A stretch of DNA of 64,000 nucleotides, from contig NZ_JABBWV010000004.1 in the NCBI RefSeq assembly GCF_012999535.1, positions 495,609-559,608 on the forward strand, in the 5' to 3' direction. The DNA comes from Microbispora sp. H11081 (GTDB lineage: Bacteria; Actinomycetota; Actinomycetes; Streptosporangiales; Streptosporangiaceae). Below the pieces are notes generated by a model. The model had not been told where the DNA came from, searched no databases, and worked only from the letters and a program-made list of their open reading frames with translations. Positions 31,946 to 41,217 of the stretch are shown here, piece by piece. How positions within the stretch are numbered: the stretch's first letter is position 1; each line of letters starts with the position of its first letter. The translations under genes and the position numbers were made by a program.

Positions 31946-33220
31946 TTATCTGCCGGTCTCCCCGGTCTCCCCGGGCTCTTCCGGCTTGCGGGGCTCGTCC
32001 AGACCGGACAGGTCGAACTCGGCCTCGCCCTTCACGAACGACTCCGGGTTCTCCAGGTCGTCCGCCGTGGGCATCAGGTCGGGGTGACCCCAGATCGCGT
32101 CCCGGCCGTCGATCCCGCGCTCGCCGCCCAGGGCCTTCCACAGGGCGGCCGCCTCACGCAGCCGTCTCGGCCGCAGTTCGAGGCCCACCAGCGTGGCGAA
32201 GGTCCGCTCGGCCGGGCCGCCCGTGGCGCGACGCCGCCGCAGGGTCTCGGCCAGGGCCGAGGCGGACGGGAGCTTGCCCTCGGCCGCGGCGTCGACCACC
32301 GTGGACACCCAGCCCTCGACCAGCGCGAGCGCGGTCTCCAGGCGGACGAGCGCGGCCTTCTGCCGTTCGGTCTCCTCGGGCTTGAGCAGTTCGCCGCCGC
32401 CGAGGACCTCCTGGATCCGCTCCGGGTCGCTGAGATCGAGCCCCTGCAGCTTGTCCTGCAGGGCGGACACGTCGACGGTGATCCCCTGGGCGTACTCCTC
32501 GACCGCGCCGAGCAGGTGCGCCCGCAGCCACGGGACGTGCTGGAAGAGCCGGTGGTGCGCCGCCTCGCGCAGCGCCAGGTACAGCCGGATCTCGTCCGCC
32601 GGCGTCTCCAGGCCGCTGCTGAAGGCGGCGACGCCGCCGGGCAGCAGGGCTGCGGTGTCCGACAGGGGCAGGCCGATGTCGGAGGAGCCCACCACCTCAC
32701 CGGCGAGAGAGCCGAGGGCCTGGCCGAGTTGCTGGCCGACCATCATGCTGCCCATCTGCCTGAGCATGCCCATGAGCGGCCCGGCCATCGCCTGCGCCTC
32801 GGGCGGCAGCCCCGACCCGCCGAGCGTGCCGCCCATCGTCTCCACCATCTGGGCGGCGACGGGATCGCACAGCTGCTTCCACACCGGGACCGTCTTCTCG
32901 ATCCACTCCGACCGGCTCCAGGCCTGGGGGACCGTCACGCCGCCGGGCAGCGTGGTCACCTCGTTGAGCCACAGGTCGGCCAGGTTGAGGGCCTCGACGA
33001 TCTGGCGCCGCTCGCCCTCCATGACGCTCGGGTCGCCCCCGGCGACCACGGCGTGCCGTGCGATGTTCTTCGCCATGTCCCAGTTGACCGGTCCGGCCTC
33101 CGGCGAGGAGGACAGCATGTCGGCGAACTGCCGCATGGCCGCGGCGATCTGCTCCGCGCTGCCGAACATGGCGAAAGGATTGTCGTTGGGGTCGTTTTCG
33201 CGACCTGGCAGGTCAGTCAC
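31946..33220 (-). CDS. DUF2342-family zinc-dependent metalloprotease
   Basis: 424 residues. The DUF2342 family signature REAAHHRLFQHVPWLRAHL (about 208-226) holds the His and Glu residues proposed to bind zinc. There is a Met/Gly-rich stretch (MVETMGGTLGGSGLPPEAQAMAGPLMGMLRQMG) in the middle and a disordered acidic tail. Members are annotated as zinc-dependent metalloproteases, some as coenzyme-F420-associated; real substrates are unknown. Mycobacterial Rv3195 is the corresponding member from memory. GTG start; divergent from the SDR gene with 82 bases between. Confidence 0.78.
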   Translation of the reverse strand: MTDLPGRENDPNDNPFAMFGSAEQIAAAMRQFADMLSSSPEAGPVNWDMAKNIARHAVVAGGDPSVMEGERRQIVEALNLADLWLNEVTTLPGGVTVPQAWSRSEWIEKTVPVWKQLCDPVAAQMVETMGGTLGGSGLPPEAQAMAGPLMGMLRQMGSMMVGQQLGQALGSLAGEVVGSSDIGLPLSDTAALLPGGVAAFSSGLETPADEIRLYLALREAAHHRLFQHVPWLRAHLLGAVEEYAQGITVDVSALQDKLQGLDLSDPERIQEVLGGGELLKPEETERQKAALVRLETALALVEGWVSTVVDAAAEGKLPSASALAETLRRRRATGGPAERTFATLVGLELRPRRLREAAALWKALGGERGIDGRDAIWGHPDLMPTADDLENPESFVKGEAEFDLSGLDEPRKPEEPGETGETGR

Positions 33221-33302
33221 CGCGCCACCTCGTGCAGGATGGAGGAGTCCACATCCGCCACGTTATCCGCCGTGGGGCGGATCAGTGCAAAGTGAGGACC
33301 TC

Positions 33303-34373
33303 GTGCCTACCTCGAAACGCCTGCGTCCCCCCGTCGTCGCCGTCACCGGCGCCGCCTCCGGTCTCGGCCGGGCGTTCCTCGCGAAGGTGGCCTCGTCTGC
33401 GGAATTCCGCCGTGTGGTGGCCATCGACGAGCAACGCGGCGACATCCCCGATGTCACCTGGCGAGTCCTCGACATCCGAGATCCGCTCTTGGCGAACCGG
33501 ATCTCCGACGTGGACGTCCTGGTGCATCTCGGCACGGACGAGTCGCTCGACACCGATCCCGCCGAGCGCCGCCGCTACAACCTGCGCGCCGCCCAGACCG
33601 TGCTCACGGCCTGCGCCGCGGCCCGGGTGCGGCGGGTCGTGCTGGTGACGAGCGCGATGGTGTACGGCGCCGCCGCCGACAACCCGGTGCCCCTGCCCGA
33701 GGACGCCCCGGTGGCGGCCGAGCCGGACACCGGCCTGGTGGGCGACCACCTGGAGATCGAGGCCCTCGTACGGCGGTCGCTGCGGTCCCACCCCGGCCTG
33801 GAGGTGACCGTGCTACGGCCCGCCGCCCTGGTGGGGCCGGGCGTCGACACGGTCATCACGCGCCACTTCGAGGCGCCCAGGCTGCTCGTGGTGAAGGGCT
33901 GCCTGCCGCGCTGGCAGTTCTGCCACGTCGAGGACCTGGTCTCCGCGCTGGAGGTCGCCGCCCTCGGCAGGGTCGGCGGGGTCGTGGCGGTCGGCTCGGA
34001 GGGCTGGCTGGAGATGGAGCAGGTCGAGGAGATCTCCGGCCTGAAGCGGTTCGAGCTGCCGGCGGGTGTGACGTTCGGCACAGCCCAGAGGCTGCACCGG
34101 CTCGGCATCACGCCGACCGCCGCGACCGACCTGCACTACGTGGTCTACCCCTGGGTGGTCGACGGCGTGGCGCTGCGGGAGGCGGGCTGGAAACCGGCCT
34201 GGACCAACGACGCGGTCCTGCGTGAGCTGCTCGAACTGTCCGCGGGACGGCACGCCGTCGTCGGCCGCCGCCTCTCGGGCAAGGAGGCCACGATCACGGC
34301 CGCCGGCGCGACCGTCGCGGTCATCGGCACGGCCGCCATCGTCCGCGCCGCCCGGCGCAAGCGCCGCACCTGA
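33303..34373 (+). CDS. NAD-dependent epimerase/SDR-family protein with C-terminal membrane segment
   Basis: 356 residues. The Rossmann start VVAVTGAASGLGRAFL gives the GxxGxxG nucleotide site; then VLDIRD, LVHLGT, VVLVTSAMVYG (Ser) and QFCHVEDLVSAL. The extended-SDR Tyr-x3-Lys pair is not evident at the expected site, so it may be a non-catalytic or atypical member. The C-terminus ends in an Ala/Val-rich stretch (ITAAGATVAVIGTAAIV) and basic residues, a probable membrane anchor. The GTG at 33303 has GAGG six bases upstream. It is followed after 26 bases by moaE. Confidence 0.75.
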   Translation: MPTSKRLRPPVVAVTGAASGLGRAFLAKVASSAEFRRVVAIDEQRGDIPDVTWRVLDIRDPLLANRISDVDVLVHLGTDESLDTDPAERRRYNLRAAQTVLTACAAARVRRVVLVTSAMVYGAAADNPVPLPEDAPVAAEPDTGLVGDHLEIEALVRRSLRSHPGLEVTVLRPAALVGPGVDTVITRHFEAPRLLVVKGCLPRWQFCHVEDLVSALEVAALGRVGGVVAVGSEGWLEMEQVEEISGLKRFELPAGVTFGTAQRLHRLGITPTAATDLHYVVYPWVVDGVALREAGWKPAWTNDAVLRELLELSAGRHAVVGRRLSGKEATITAAGATVAVIGTAAIVRAARRKRRT

Positions 34374-34399
34374 GCGGGTCCAGGCACTAACCTCTGACC

Positions 34400-34825
34400 G
34401 TGGACGTCATCCGATTGCTGGGCATTCGCGACACCCCGCTGTCCGTGGACGAGGTGCTGCGCGCGGTCGAGGACCACGCCGCGGGCGGCACGGCGGTGTT
34501 CGTCGGCACGGTGCGCGAGCAGGACGGCGGCAGGCCGGTGACGCTGCTGTCGTACTCGGCGCACCCGTCCGCGGAGGAGCGGCTGCGCGGGGTCGCGGAG
34601 AAAGTGGCTGCCGACCACAAGGTGACCGCGCTGGCCGCCGTGCACAGGGTGGGCGACCTGCGCCTGGGGGAGATCGCGGTCGTCGTGGCGGCGGCCTGCC
34701 CGCACCGGGGCGAGGCGTTCGAGGCCTGCCGCAGGCTGATCGACGACCTCAAGCGCGAGGTGCCCATCTGGAAGCACCAGGTGTTCGCCGACGGGGACGC
34801 CGAGTGGGTCGGGGCCTGCGATTAG
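34400..34825 (+). CDS. moaE: Molybdopterin synthase catalytic subunit MoaE
   Basis: 141 residues, normal MoaE length. Conserved blocks: GGTAVFVGTVREQDGGRPV (Arg of the precursor pocket), LSYSAHPSAEERL, VHRVGDLRLGEIAVVVAAACPHRGEAFEACRRLIDDLKREVPIWKHQVF with the catalytic Lys pair. MoaE with MoaD converts precursor Z to molybdopterin; moaD and the other moa genes are not in the window. GTG start; no strong ribosome site, so it may be coupled to the SDR gene. Confidence 0.92.
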   Translation: MDVIRLLGIRDTPLSVDEVLRAVEDHAAGGTAVFVGTVREQDGGRPVTLLSYSAHPSAEERLRGVAEKVAADHKVTALAAVHRVGDLRLGEIAVVVAAACPHRGEAFEACRRLIDDLKREVPIWKHQVFADGDAEWVGACD

Positions 34826-34853
34826 CGCCTCGCGGAACGCATAGAGTTCGTCC

Positions 34854-35900
34854 ATGTCCCGACGCGCTCTGACCCTTCTGGTCGCGGGTTTCCTCGCGCT
34901 CGCGTTGGCCGTGATCGGTGCGATGCTCCCGGTGCCGTACGTCGTGCTGAGCCCGGGTCCCACCGAGAACACGATCGGGGACGTCAAGGGCAAACCGGTC
35001 ATCGCGATCTCGGGTCACGAGACGTATCCCACGCAGGGCAGGCTGAGCCTGGTCACCGTGGCCTACCAGGGCGGGCCGGACAACCGCCTCGATCTGCTCA
35101 CCGCGCTGCGCGGCTGGCTCGACCCGTCGATCGCCGTGGTGCCGGAGGAGACGCTCTTCCCGAAGTCGACCTCGGCCAAGCAGGTCGAGGAGCAGAACGT
35201 CCAGGAGATGACCGACTCCCAGCAGTCGGCCACCGCCGCCGCGCTGAACGCGCTGAAGATCCCCATCGAGAAGGTGGTCACGGTCGCGCAGACCGACAAG
35301 GGGACGCCGGCGGAAGGGAAGCTCAAGCCGGGAGACGAGATCACGGCGGTGGACGGCGCCGCGGTGGGCGAGCTCGGGTCCGTCGCCGCCGCCGTGCAGG
35401 GCCACAAGCCGGGAGAGCAGGTGACGTTCACCGTGCGGCGCGGCGGCACCTCGTCCGAGGTCCAGGTCGGCACGGTGGCGGGCAAGGACGGCAAGGCCAG
35501 GGTCGGCGTGCAGATGCGGTCGAGCTACCGGTTCCCGTTCAAGGTCGACATCAGCGTCGGCGAGGTCGGCGGGCCGAGCGCCGGGCTGATGTTCTCGCTC
35601 GGCATCTACGACAAGCTCACGCCGGGGGCGCTCACCGGAGGCATGTCGATCGCCGGCACCGGGACGATCGACCCGGCGGGCAACGTCGGCCCGATCGGCG
35701 GGATCGAGCAGAAGATGGTCGGCGCCCGCAAGGCCGGCGCCACGGTGTTCCTCACGCCCGCGGGCAACTGCTCGGCCGCCGTCAAGGCCGTGCCCGCCGG
35801 GTTGCGCTTGGTGCGGGTCGAGACGCTGGACGGAGCGATCAAGGCGATCGACTCCCTGCGCGGCAACTCGGGACAGGTCCCGTCCTGCCCGGCCGGCTGA
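34854..35900 (+). CDS. YlbL-type PDZ/Lon-like membrane serine protease
   Basis: 348 residues. One N-terminal membrane helix (LTLLVAGFLALALAVIGAML), a PDZ domain (about 150-230: GKLKPGDEITAVDGAAVGEL, GEQVTFTVRRGG) and a Lon-type (S16) proteolytic domain with the Ser-Lys pair: Ser242 in GGPSAG and Lys287 in IEQKMVGA, 45 residues apart as in Lon. It faces outside the membrane and lacks the ATPase module. Homologs (B. subtilis YlbL, mycobacterial Rv3194c) take part in envelope quality control. It is followed by the UPF0182 gene as in mycobacteria. Confidence 0.9.
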   Translation: MSRRALTLLVAGFLALALAVIGAMLPVPYVVLSPGPTENTIGDVKGKPVIAISGHETYPTQGRLSLVTVAYQGGPDNRLDLLTALRGWLDPSIAVVPEETLFPKSTSAKQVEEQNVQEMTDSQQSATAAALNALKIPIEKVVTVAQTDKGTPAEGKLKPGDEITAVDGAAVGELGSVAAAVQGHKPGEQVTFTVRRGGTSSEVQVGTVAGKDGKARVGVQMRSSYRFPFKVDISVGEVGGPSAGLMFSLGIYDKLTPGALTGGMSIAGTGTIDPAGNVGPIGGIEQKMVGARKAGATVFLTPAGNCSAAVKAVPAGLRLVRVETLDGAIKAIDSLRGNSGQVPSCPAG

Positions 35901-36072
35901 TCGTTCGCCGGGGGCGCGAGGCCCTTGACCTGCCGGTCTTCGCCTGAGCGGCAGCATGATAACGATCAGGCCCGGCACCACGACCACGCTCATCGCAGTG
36001 TAGGTTTCCTAGCACGGACCGTTGCCCTCTGACAATCCTGGCCCTAGACAATCCGAGACAAGGGGTTGAGCG

Positions 36073-39000
36073 TTGAGCTTCCGGAGCCCCGGAGCCGGAC
36101 GGGCGGTGCGCTTGCCCCGACGGCCGCGCCTTCTGATACCCGTACTGATCGCCGTCGTGGCGATCGCCGTGTTACTACTGATCTTCTCGGGGATCTACAC
36201 CGACTACCTCTGGTACGACTCGGTGAGCTTCTCCTCGGTGTTCTCCACGATGCTGCTCACCCAGGTGGTGCTGTTCGTCGTGGGCGCCGCCCTGATGATC
36301 GCCATCGTGGGCGGCAACATGGTGCTCGCGCACCGCACCCGGCCGATGTTCGGGCCGGGCATGTTCGGGGCGCCACAGGGCGCCGACCGCTACCGGGTCG
36401 CACTCGATCCCCACCGGCGGATGGTCTTCCTGGTCGGCATGGGCGTGCTGGCCCTGTTCACCGGGTCGTCCACGGCGGGGCAGTGGAAGACCTGGATGCT
36501 GTTCGTGAACCGCACGCCGTTCGGGCAGAAGGACGCGCAGTTCCACCTGGACCTGTCGTTCTTCATGTTCACGTATCCGTTCCTGCGGCTGATGCTGAAC
36601 TTCCTGTTCACGGCCGTGGTGCTGTCGATCATCGCGGCCGTGATCGTGCACTACCTGTACGGCGGCTTCCGGATCTCCTCGCCCGGCGGGGTGCACGCCA
36701 CCCGGGCCGCCCGGACCCACCTGTCGGTGCTGCTGGGCGTCTTCGTGCTGCTCAAGGCCCTGGCGTACTGGCTGGACATGTACGGCCTCGTCTTCTCCGA
36801 CCGCGGCAAGGCGTTCGGCGCGTCGTACACCGACGTGCACGCCGTGCTCCCGGCCAAGGGCATCCTCGCGGTCATCTCCCTCATCTGCGCGCTGATCTTC
36901 TTCGCCGGCGTCATCCGCCCCGGCGGGATGTTCCCCGGCGTGGCGTTCGGGCTGCTCGTGCTGTCGGCCGTCCTGATCGGCACCGTGTATCCCTCGCTGG
37001 TCGAGCAGTTCCAGGTCAAGCCGAACCAGCAGAGCAAGGAGCAGGCGTACATCCAGCGCAACATCGACGCGACTCGAAAAGCGTACGGAGTCGATACGGC
37101 GAAGGTCACGGAGTACAGCGCCAAGACCGACGCCGACGCCTCCGTGCTGCAGACCGAGGCGTCGGCCATCCCCGGCATGCGCCTGCTCGACCCCAGCCTG
37201 CTGTCGCCGACGTTCCAGCAGAAGCAGCAGATCCGCGGCTACTACCAGTTCCCCGAGCAGCTCGACATCGACAGGTACCCCGTCGACGGCAAGCCGCGCG
37301 ACACGGTGGTGGCGGTCCGCGAGATCGGCCGCCCGCCGGACGGGCAGCGCAACTGGATCAACGACCACCTGGTCTACACGCACGGCTTCGGCTTCGTCGC
37401 CGCGCCGGGCAACAAGGTGGACAACAGCGGCCTGCCGGAGTTCAGCGAGCGCGACATCCCGCCGGTCGGCGACCTCGGCGACTACGAGCCCCGCATCTAC
37501 TTCGGTGAGAACTCGCCCGACTACTCGATCGTGGGCGGGCCCCAGTCGGCCAGGCCCATCGAGCTGGACTACCCCCAGCAGGGCCAGGCGGGCGCCGAGC
37601 AGCAGAACAACACCGGCCAGGTCAACAACACCTACGAGGGCAAGGGCGGCGTCTCCGTCGGGAACTTCTTCCGCCGGCTGCTCTACGCGGTGAAGTACGG
37701 CGAGACCAACCTGCTGCTGAACTCGAACATCAACGATGAGTCCCGCATCCTCTACAACCGCGAGCCGGTGCAGCGCATCCAGCAGGTCGCGCCGTTCCTC
37801 ACGCTGGACCGCGACCCGTACCCGTCCGTGGTGGACGGGCGGATCGTGTGGATCGTGGACGCGTACACGACCTCCGACTCCTACCCCTACTCGGAGCGCA
37901 GGAGCCTCGAGTCGCTGACCACCGACATCCAGAGCAGCAGGCTCGGCATCCCGCAGGTGCCGAGGGATGAGGTCAACTACATCCGCAACTCGGTGAAGGC
38001 GACCGTGGACGCCTACGACGGCACGGTCACCCTGTACGCCTGGGACGAGTCCGACCCGGTGCTGAAGACCTGGCAGAAGGCCTTCGGCGGCATCGTCAAG
38101 CCGGCCTCGCAGATCAGCGAGGGGCTGCGCGACCACCTGCGCTACCCGGCCGACCTGTTCAAGGCGCAGCGGGAGATCCTCACCTCCTACCACGTCACCG
38201 ACGCCAACGCGTTCTTCGGCGGCCAGGACTTCTGGAAGGTCCCGGAGGACCCGGCGACCGGCAAGAGCAAGCAGCCGCCGTACTACGTGACGATGAAGAT
38301 GCCGGGCAGCGACACCGAGCGCTTCTCGCTCACGACCACGTTCGTGCCGAACCAGCGGCAGAACATGGCGGCGTTCATGGCGGTCGACGCGACGGCCACC
38401 ACGCCGAACCCGCCACTGGAGATCCTCCAGTTGCCGAGCACGACAGCCATCCAGGGTCCGCCACAGGCGCAGAACCTGTTCGAGTCGAACACCACGGTGT
38501 CGACCGAGCTGAACCTGCTGCGCGGCGGCGGCACCGACGTGCTGTACGGCAACCTGCTCACGCTGCCCTTCGGCGGCGGTCTCCTGTACGTCGAGCCGGT
38601 CTACATCCAGCCGCGCGCTGAGACCTCGGGCAAGTACCCGACCCTGCGCCGGGTGCTCGTGCTGTACGGCGAGAAGGTCGGCTTCGGCGCGACGCTGAGC
38701 GACGCGCTGGAGCAGGTCTTCGGCGGCACCGTGGCCACGCCTCCGGAACAGAAGCCCGACCAGACGGCCAACCAGCCGCCGGAACAGGTGACGCCGCCGG
38801 AGAACACCACGGCGCTGACGTCGGCCCTCGACCGGGCACAGAAGGCGTACGAGGACTCGCAGAAGGCGCTGTCGGCGGACCCGCCGGACTGGAAGGCGTA
38901 CGGCGACGCGCAGACCTCGCTCAAGAAGGCGCTGGACGACCTGGCGAAGGCGAAGGACCAGACCCCCGCCTCGTCGGCCTCCACCGGCCCGAGCGCGAGT

Positions 39001-39084
39001 CCGAGCGCGGGCGCCAGTCCGGGCGCGAGCCCGGGCGGGAGTCCACCTCCCAGTGCGAATCCCAGCCCCGCCCCGAGCGGCTGA
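36073..39084 (+). CDS. UPF0182-family large membrane protein
   Basis: 1003 residues. About seven membrane helices lie in the first 310 residues (LLIPVLIAVVAIAVLLLIF, VVLFVVGAALMIAIVGG, VFLVGMGVLALFTG, LNFLFTAVVLSIIAAVIV, SVLLGVFVLLKALAYWL, GILAVISLICALIFFAGV, VAFGLLVLSAVLIG). A very large extracytoplasmic domain follows, then a Gln/Pro region, a helical segment (LDRAQKAYEDSQKALS) and a Ser/Pro/Gly/Ala tail. The function of UPF0182 proteins is unknown. The start is TTG at 36073 with AAGGGG upstream. Conserved neighbour of the PDZ-Lon protease, so the two may share a role in the cell envelope. Confidence 0.9.
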   Translation: MSFRSPGAGRAVRLPRRPRLLIPVLIAVVAIAVLLLIFSGIYTDYLWYDSVSFSSVFSTMLLTQVVLFVVGAALMIAIVGGNMVLAHRTRPMFGPGMFGAPQGADRYRVALDPHRRMVFLVGMGVLALFTGSSTAGQWKTWMLFVNRTPFGQKDAQFHLDLSFFMFTYPFLRLMLNFLFTAVVLSIIAAVIVHYLYGGFRISSPGGVHATRAARTHLSVLLGVFVLLKALAYWLDMYGLVFSDRGKAFGASYTDVHAVLPAKGILAVISLICALIFFAGVIRPGGMFPGVAFGLLVLSAVLIGTVYPSLVEQFQVKPNQQSKEQAYIQRNIDATRKAYGVDTAKVTEYSAKTDADASVLQTEASAIPGMRLLDPSLLSPTFQQKQQIRGYYQFPEQLDIDRYPVDGKPRDTVVAVREIGRPPDGQRNWINDHLVYTHGFGFVAAPGNKVDNSGLPEFSERDIPPVGDLGDYEPRIYFGENSPDYSIVGGPQSARPIELDYPQQGQAGAEQQNNTGQVNNTYEGKGGVSVGNFFRRLLYAVKYGETNLLLNSNINDESRILYNREPVQRIQQVAPFLTLDRDPYPSVVDGRIVWIVDAYTTSDSYPYSERRSLESLTTDIQSSRLGIPQVPRDEVNYIRNSVKATVDAYDGTVTLYAWDESDPVLKTWQKAFGGIVKPASQISEGLRDHLRYPADLFKAQREILTSYHVTDANAFFGGQDFWKVPEDPATGKSKQPPYYVTMKMPGSDTERFSLTTTFVPNQRQNMAAFMAVDATATTPNPPLEILQLPSTTAIQGPPQAQNLFESNTTVSTELNLLRGGGTDVLYGNLLTLPFGGGLLYVEPVYIQPRAETSGKYPTLRRVLVLYGEKVGFGATLSDALEQVFGGTVATPPEQKPDQTANQPPEQVTPPENTTALTSALDRAQKAYEDSQKALSADPPDWKAYGDAQTSLKKALDDLAKAKDQTPASSASTGPSASPSAGASPGASPGGSPPPSANPSPAPSG

Positions 39085-39167
39085 GTGATCCAGGAGCTCC
39101 GCGCCACACCCGGCGCGGGGCTCCGGTTTGCCTCCCGTCCGATGCCGGGATAGTCTCGTAGAGCCGA

Positions 39168-39244
39168 CGCGGGGTGGAGCAGCTCGGTAGCTCGCTGGGC
39201 TCATAACCCAGAGGTCGCAGGTTCAAATCCTGTCCCCGCTACCA
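39168..39244 (+). tRNA. Initiator tRNA-fMet (CAT), copy 1
   Basis: 77 nt with encoded CCA. The anticodon loop is CTCATAA with three G-C pairs in the anticodon stem (GGG/CCC), and positions 1 and 72 (C and T) do not pair, both initiator hallmarks. D-arm AGCTCGGTAGCT and T-arm CAGGTTCAAATCCTG are normal. It is followed by an intrinsic terminator. A second copy, differing at one base in the D-arm, lies 2.86 kb downstream. Confidence 0.96.
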
Positions 39245-39267
39245 ATGCGGTGTCGCAAGACATCGAA

Positions 39268-39299
39268 AACCCTCGAACCTACGGGTTCGGGGGTTTTTT
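39268..39299 (+). terminator. Intrinsic terminator after tRNA-fMet copy 1
   Basis: A 12-bp stem aaccctcgaacc / ggttcgggggtt (one G-T pair) with loop tacg is followed by a run of T residues (39294-39299), a textbook Rho-independent terminator 24 bases after the tRNA. Confidence 0.9.
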
Positions 39300-39469
39300 G
39301 TTTCCCGAAGCGGCCATCGGGCCGTGATGTCACACCGTTCACGGCCTCAACGCACTTGATCAGTCCCGCCTCGACGTCCCTTGCCCGGTGCCGAAAAGAG
39401 CATGAACGCCGAAGCGGCCTTTGCGAGCATGGCCGGGTCATGTGTGCCGCTGTGGAGGAGGTGAGGTGG

Positions 39470-40102
39470 ATGTCCTACAGTCCGAAGCTCGCCGCGGCGC
39501 TGTCGGGTGCCACGCTTCGCCGGCTCGCCCACTGGCGCAAGGCCGGCTCAGGTCGTGGGGCCGTGCTGGTTCCCGAGATCTCCGCAGTCCGCCCGGTCCT
39601 GTACTCGTTCCGAGACGTGATGGCACTGCGAACCTGCGTCAAGCTGCGCGACGACGCTTCCCTGCAGAAGATCAGAAGGGCGTTTGACACGCTCCGCGAC
39701 GATCTGGGAGAATGTGATCTCCCGGTGTACCGTCTGGTGGCCGATGGCGACACCGTCTCCCTGGTGGCGCCCGATCAGGCGATCGACCTGGTCCACAGGA
39801 AGGCCGACTTTGTCATCCACAAGATGGGGGACGTCCTACGGCCCTTCTGGCACGACGGTCGTCATGTCCCTGACCTCCTGCGGCCCCGAGATCATGTGAC
39901 GGTCGATCCAGCGGTCCGTGGCGGAATTCCGGTGGTCGATGGCACGCGGGTGCCCTATGACGAGGTCGCCGCGCTTCTCCGAGACGGCGTTCCCGCTGAT
40001 CGGATCCCCGGCTATTACCCGAGCGTCACGGCGACAGCCGCGCTGGAGGCCGCGGACTTCGCGGACTACGTCGACAGTTACGACCCCCAGAGGACCGCGT
40101 GA
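39470..40102 (+). CDS. DUF433-type antitoxin with MerR-like N-terminus
   Basis: 210 residues. The N-terminal part (LSGATLRRLAHWRKAG, YSFRDVMALRTCVKLRDDASLQKIRRAFDTL) looks like a MerR-type helix-turn-helix. The C-terminal part is a DUF433 domain: VDPAVRGGIPVVDGTRVPYDEVAALLRDGVPADRIPGYYPSVTATAALEAADFADYVD. DUF433 proteins are antitoxins for PIN-like (DUF5615/Mut7-C) toxins encoded directly downstream. GGAGGAGG lies upstream of ATG 39470. The stop overlaps the start of a toxin gene that is truncated after about 12 codons, so this is an orphan antitoxin. Confidence 0.8.
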   Translation: MSYSPKLAAALSGATLRRLAHWRKAGSGRGAVLVPEISAVRPVLYSFRDVMALRTCVKLRDDASLQKIRRAFDTLRDDLGECDLPVYRLVADGDTVSLVAPDQAIDLVHRKADFVIHKMGDVLRPFWHDGRHVPDLLRPRDHVTVDPAVRGGIPVVDGTRVPYDEVAALLRDGVPADRIPGYYPSVTATAALEAADFADYVDSYDPQRTA

Positions 40103-40164
40103 GGCTGCTGCTGGATGAGAACGTCCCCAATGACGCACGTTCGCGGTCGGTGGCGGTGGCGTGA
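40099..40164 (+). pseudogene. Truncated PIN-like (DUF5615) toxin
   Basis: Starts with GTG overlapping the antitoxin stop (GTGA). It reads VRLLLDENVPNDA, the exact kind of start seen in DUF5615/Mut7-C toxins, with the first catalytic Asp-Glu present. After residue 12 the family match ends and the frame stops at 40164, giving 21 residues where about 110-120 are expected. The rest has been lost, replaced by the end of the DUF397 gene on the other strand. Confidence 0.75.
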
Positions 40165-40192
40165 CAGAGCTGCTCTGAACGGGCGGTGGAGA

Positions 40193-40399
40193 TCAGGTCA
40201 GGGAGTCGAACTCGCCGGCCTTCACGCCGCCGATGAAGGCCCGCCACTCGGCGGGGTTGAAGATCAGCTTGGGGCCGTCCGGGTCCTTGCTGTCGCGTAC
40301 GGCCACCACCCCGGGCAGGTTGGCGGCCACTTCCACACACTGACCGCCGTTGTCCCCGGAAAGCGACGACTTTCGCCATACCGCAGCGCTCAGGTCCAT
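40193..40399 (-). CDS. DUF397 protein
   Basis: 68 residues. Standard DUF397 pattern: WRKSSLSGDNGGQCVEVAANLPGVVAVRDSKDPDGPKLIFNPAEWRAFIGGVKAGEFD. These small proteins are almost always encoded next to an XRE regulator with a DUF5753 domain in streptomycetes and relatives and are thought to pair with it, possibly as toxin/antitoxin-like or regulatory partners. It overlaps the end of the XRE gene upstream by 10 bases. Confidence 0.9.
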   Translation of the reverse strand: MDLSAAVWRKSSLSGDNGGQCVEVAANLPGVVAVRDSKDPDGPKLIFNPAEWRAFIGGVKAGEFDSLT

Positions 40400-41217
40400 T
40401 CCCGTCTCGCTTCCTCGATCATCTTGGTGGATACCGGCTCAGGATAGGCCCACCGTCGAATCGCCTCGTAGCGCTTCCAGATCGCACGCACGGTGTCATC
40501 TTCTGTGGTGACCTGTCCTGTTGCGGAAGAGTCCACGTGGACGGCGTCCGGTTGCCCGTCCGGCAGTTCGGCGATCATAAATGCGCCCAGCAGGCCCGCC
40601 AGGCAGTCCGAATCCACGACCTGGATGTATACGGTCGGCCTTCGCGTGATTTCCAATAGGTGATCGAGTTGGTCGCGCATCACCGCGGCCCCACCGACCT
40701 TGCGGCGCAGCACTCCCGGGTCGATGAGCACGAGGATGAGCGGGGGTGTGTCCCGGTCGAGGATCCGCTTGCGCTGTATGCGGGCCTGGACGCGTTCTTC
40801 GACCTCATCGAGAGTGATCTGCGGGGCCTGACTGAACAGATGCCTGGCGTACGCCTCGGTCTGGAGGAGGCCGGGGATCAGGAGGGGGTCCCAGGAGCGG
40901 AGGACGCGGGCGGTGGGCTCGATCTCCTCGACCCAGCTGCGGAACCAGACAGGGCCGCCGGGCTGGGCGACGATGCGCTGGTAGAGCCGGGTGAAGGAGA
41001 CCCCGTCGGCTGTGTGGAAGAGCCGGTCGAGCCGTTCCGCGTCGGACCTCGACGGGGTCCTGGTGGCCTTCTCCAGGCGGCTCACCTGAGTCTGCGTACA
41101 GCCGAGCCGGGCGGCCACCGCGGCCTGTGAGAGCTGCGCGGCCTCCCGAAGCCGCCGAAGTTCGGCGCCGAAGCGCACTCTCGGGGACCCGGGATCGAGA
41201 GACGGCACAATGTGCAT
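40390..41217 (-). CDS. XRE-family regulator with DUF5753 domain
   Basis: 275 residues. The N-terminal helix-turn-helix (FGAELRRLREAAQLSQAAVAARLGCTQTQVSRLEKATRTPS) is followed by a DUF5753 domain: WFRSWVEEIEPTARVLRSWDPLLIPGLLQTEAYARHLF, RQRILDRDTPP-like, LIDPGVLRRKVGG, VQVVDSD. The ATG at 41217 has GGAGG seven bases upstream. Together with the DUF397 gene and the HATPase gene it forms a trio frequent in filamentous actinobacteria and linked with developmental control. Its target is unknown. Confidence 0.9.
   Translation of the reverse strand: MHIVPSLDPGSPRVRFGAELRRLREAAQLSQAAVAARLGCTQTQVSRLEKATRTPSRSDAERLDRLFHTADGVSFTRLYQRIVAQPGGPVWFRSWVEEIEPTARVLRSWDPLLIPGLLQTEAYARHLFSQAPQITLDEVEERVQARIQRKRILDRDTPPLILVLIDPGVLRRKVGGAAVMRDQLDHLLEITRRPTVYIQVVDSDCLAGLLGAFMIAELPDGQPDAVHVDSSATGQVTTEDDTVRAIWKRYEAIRRWAYPEPVSTKMIEEARREWT

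Noticed and set aside
36175..39204. 1009-codon minus-strand frame opposite UPF0182
   Set aside because: Antisense shadow with implausible composition. The sense frame has clear membrane helices and is conserved.
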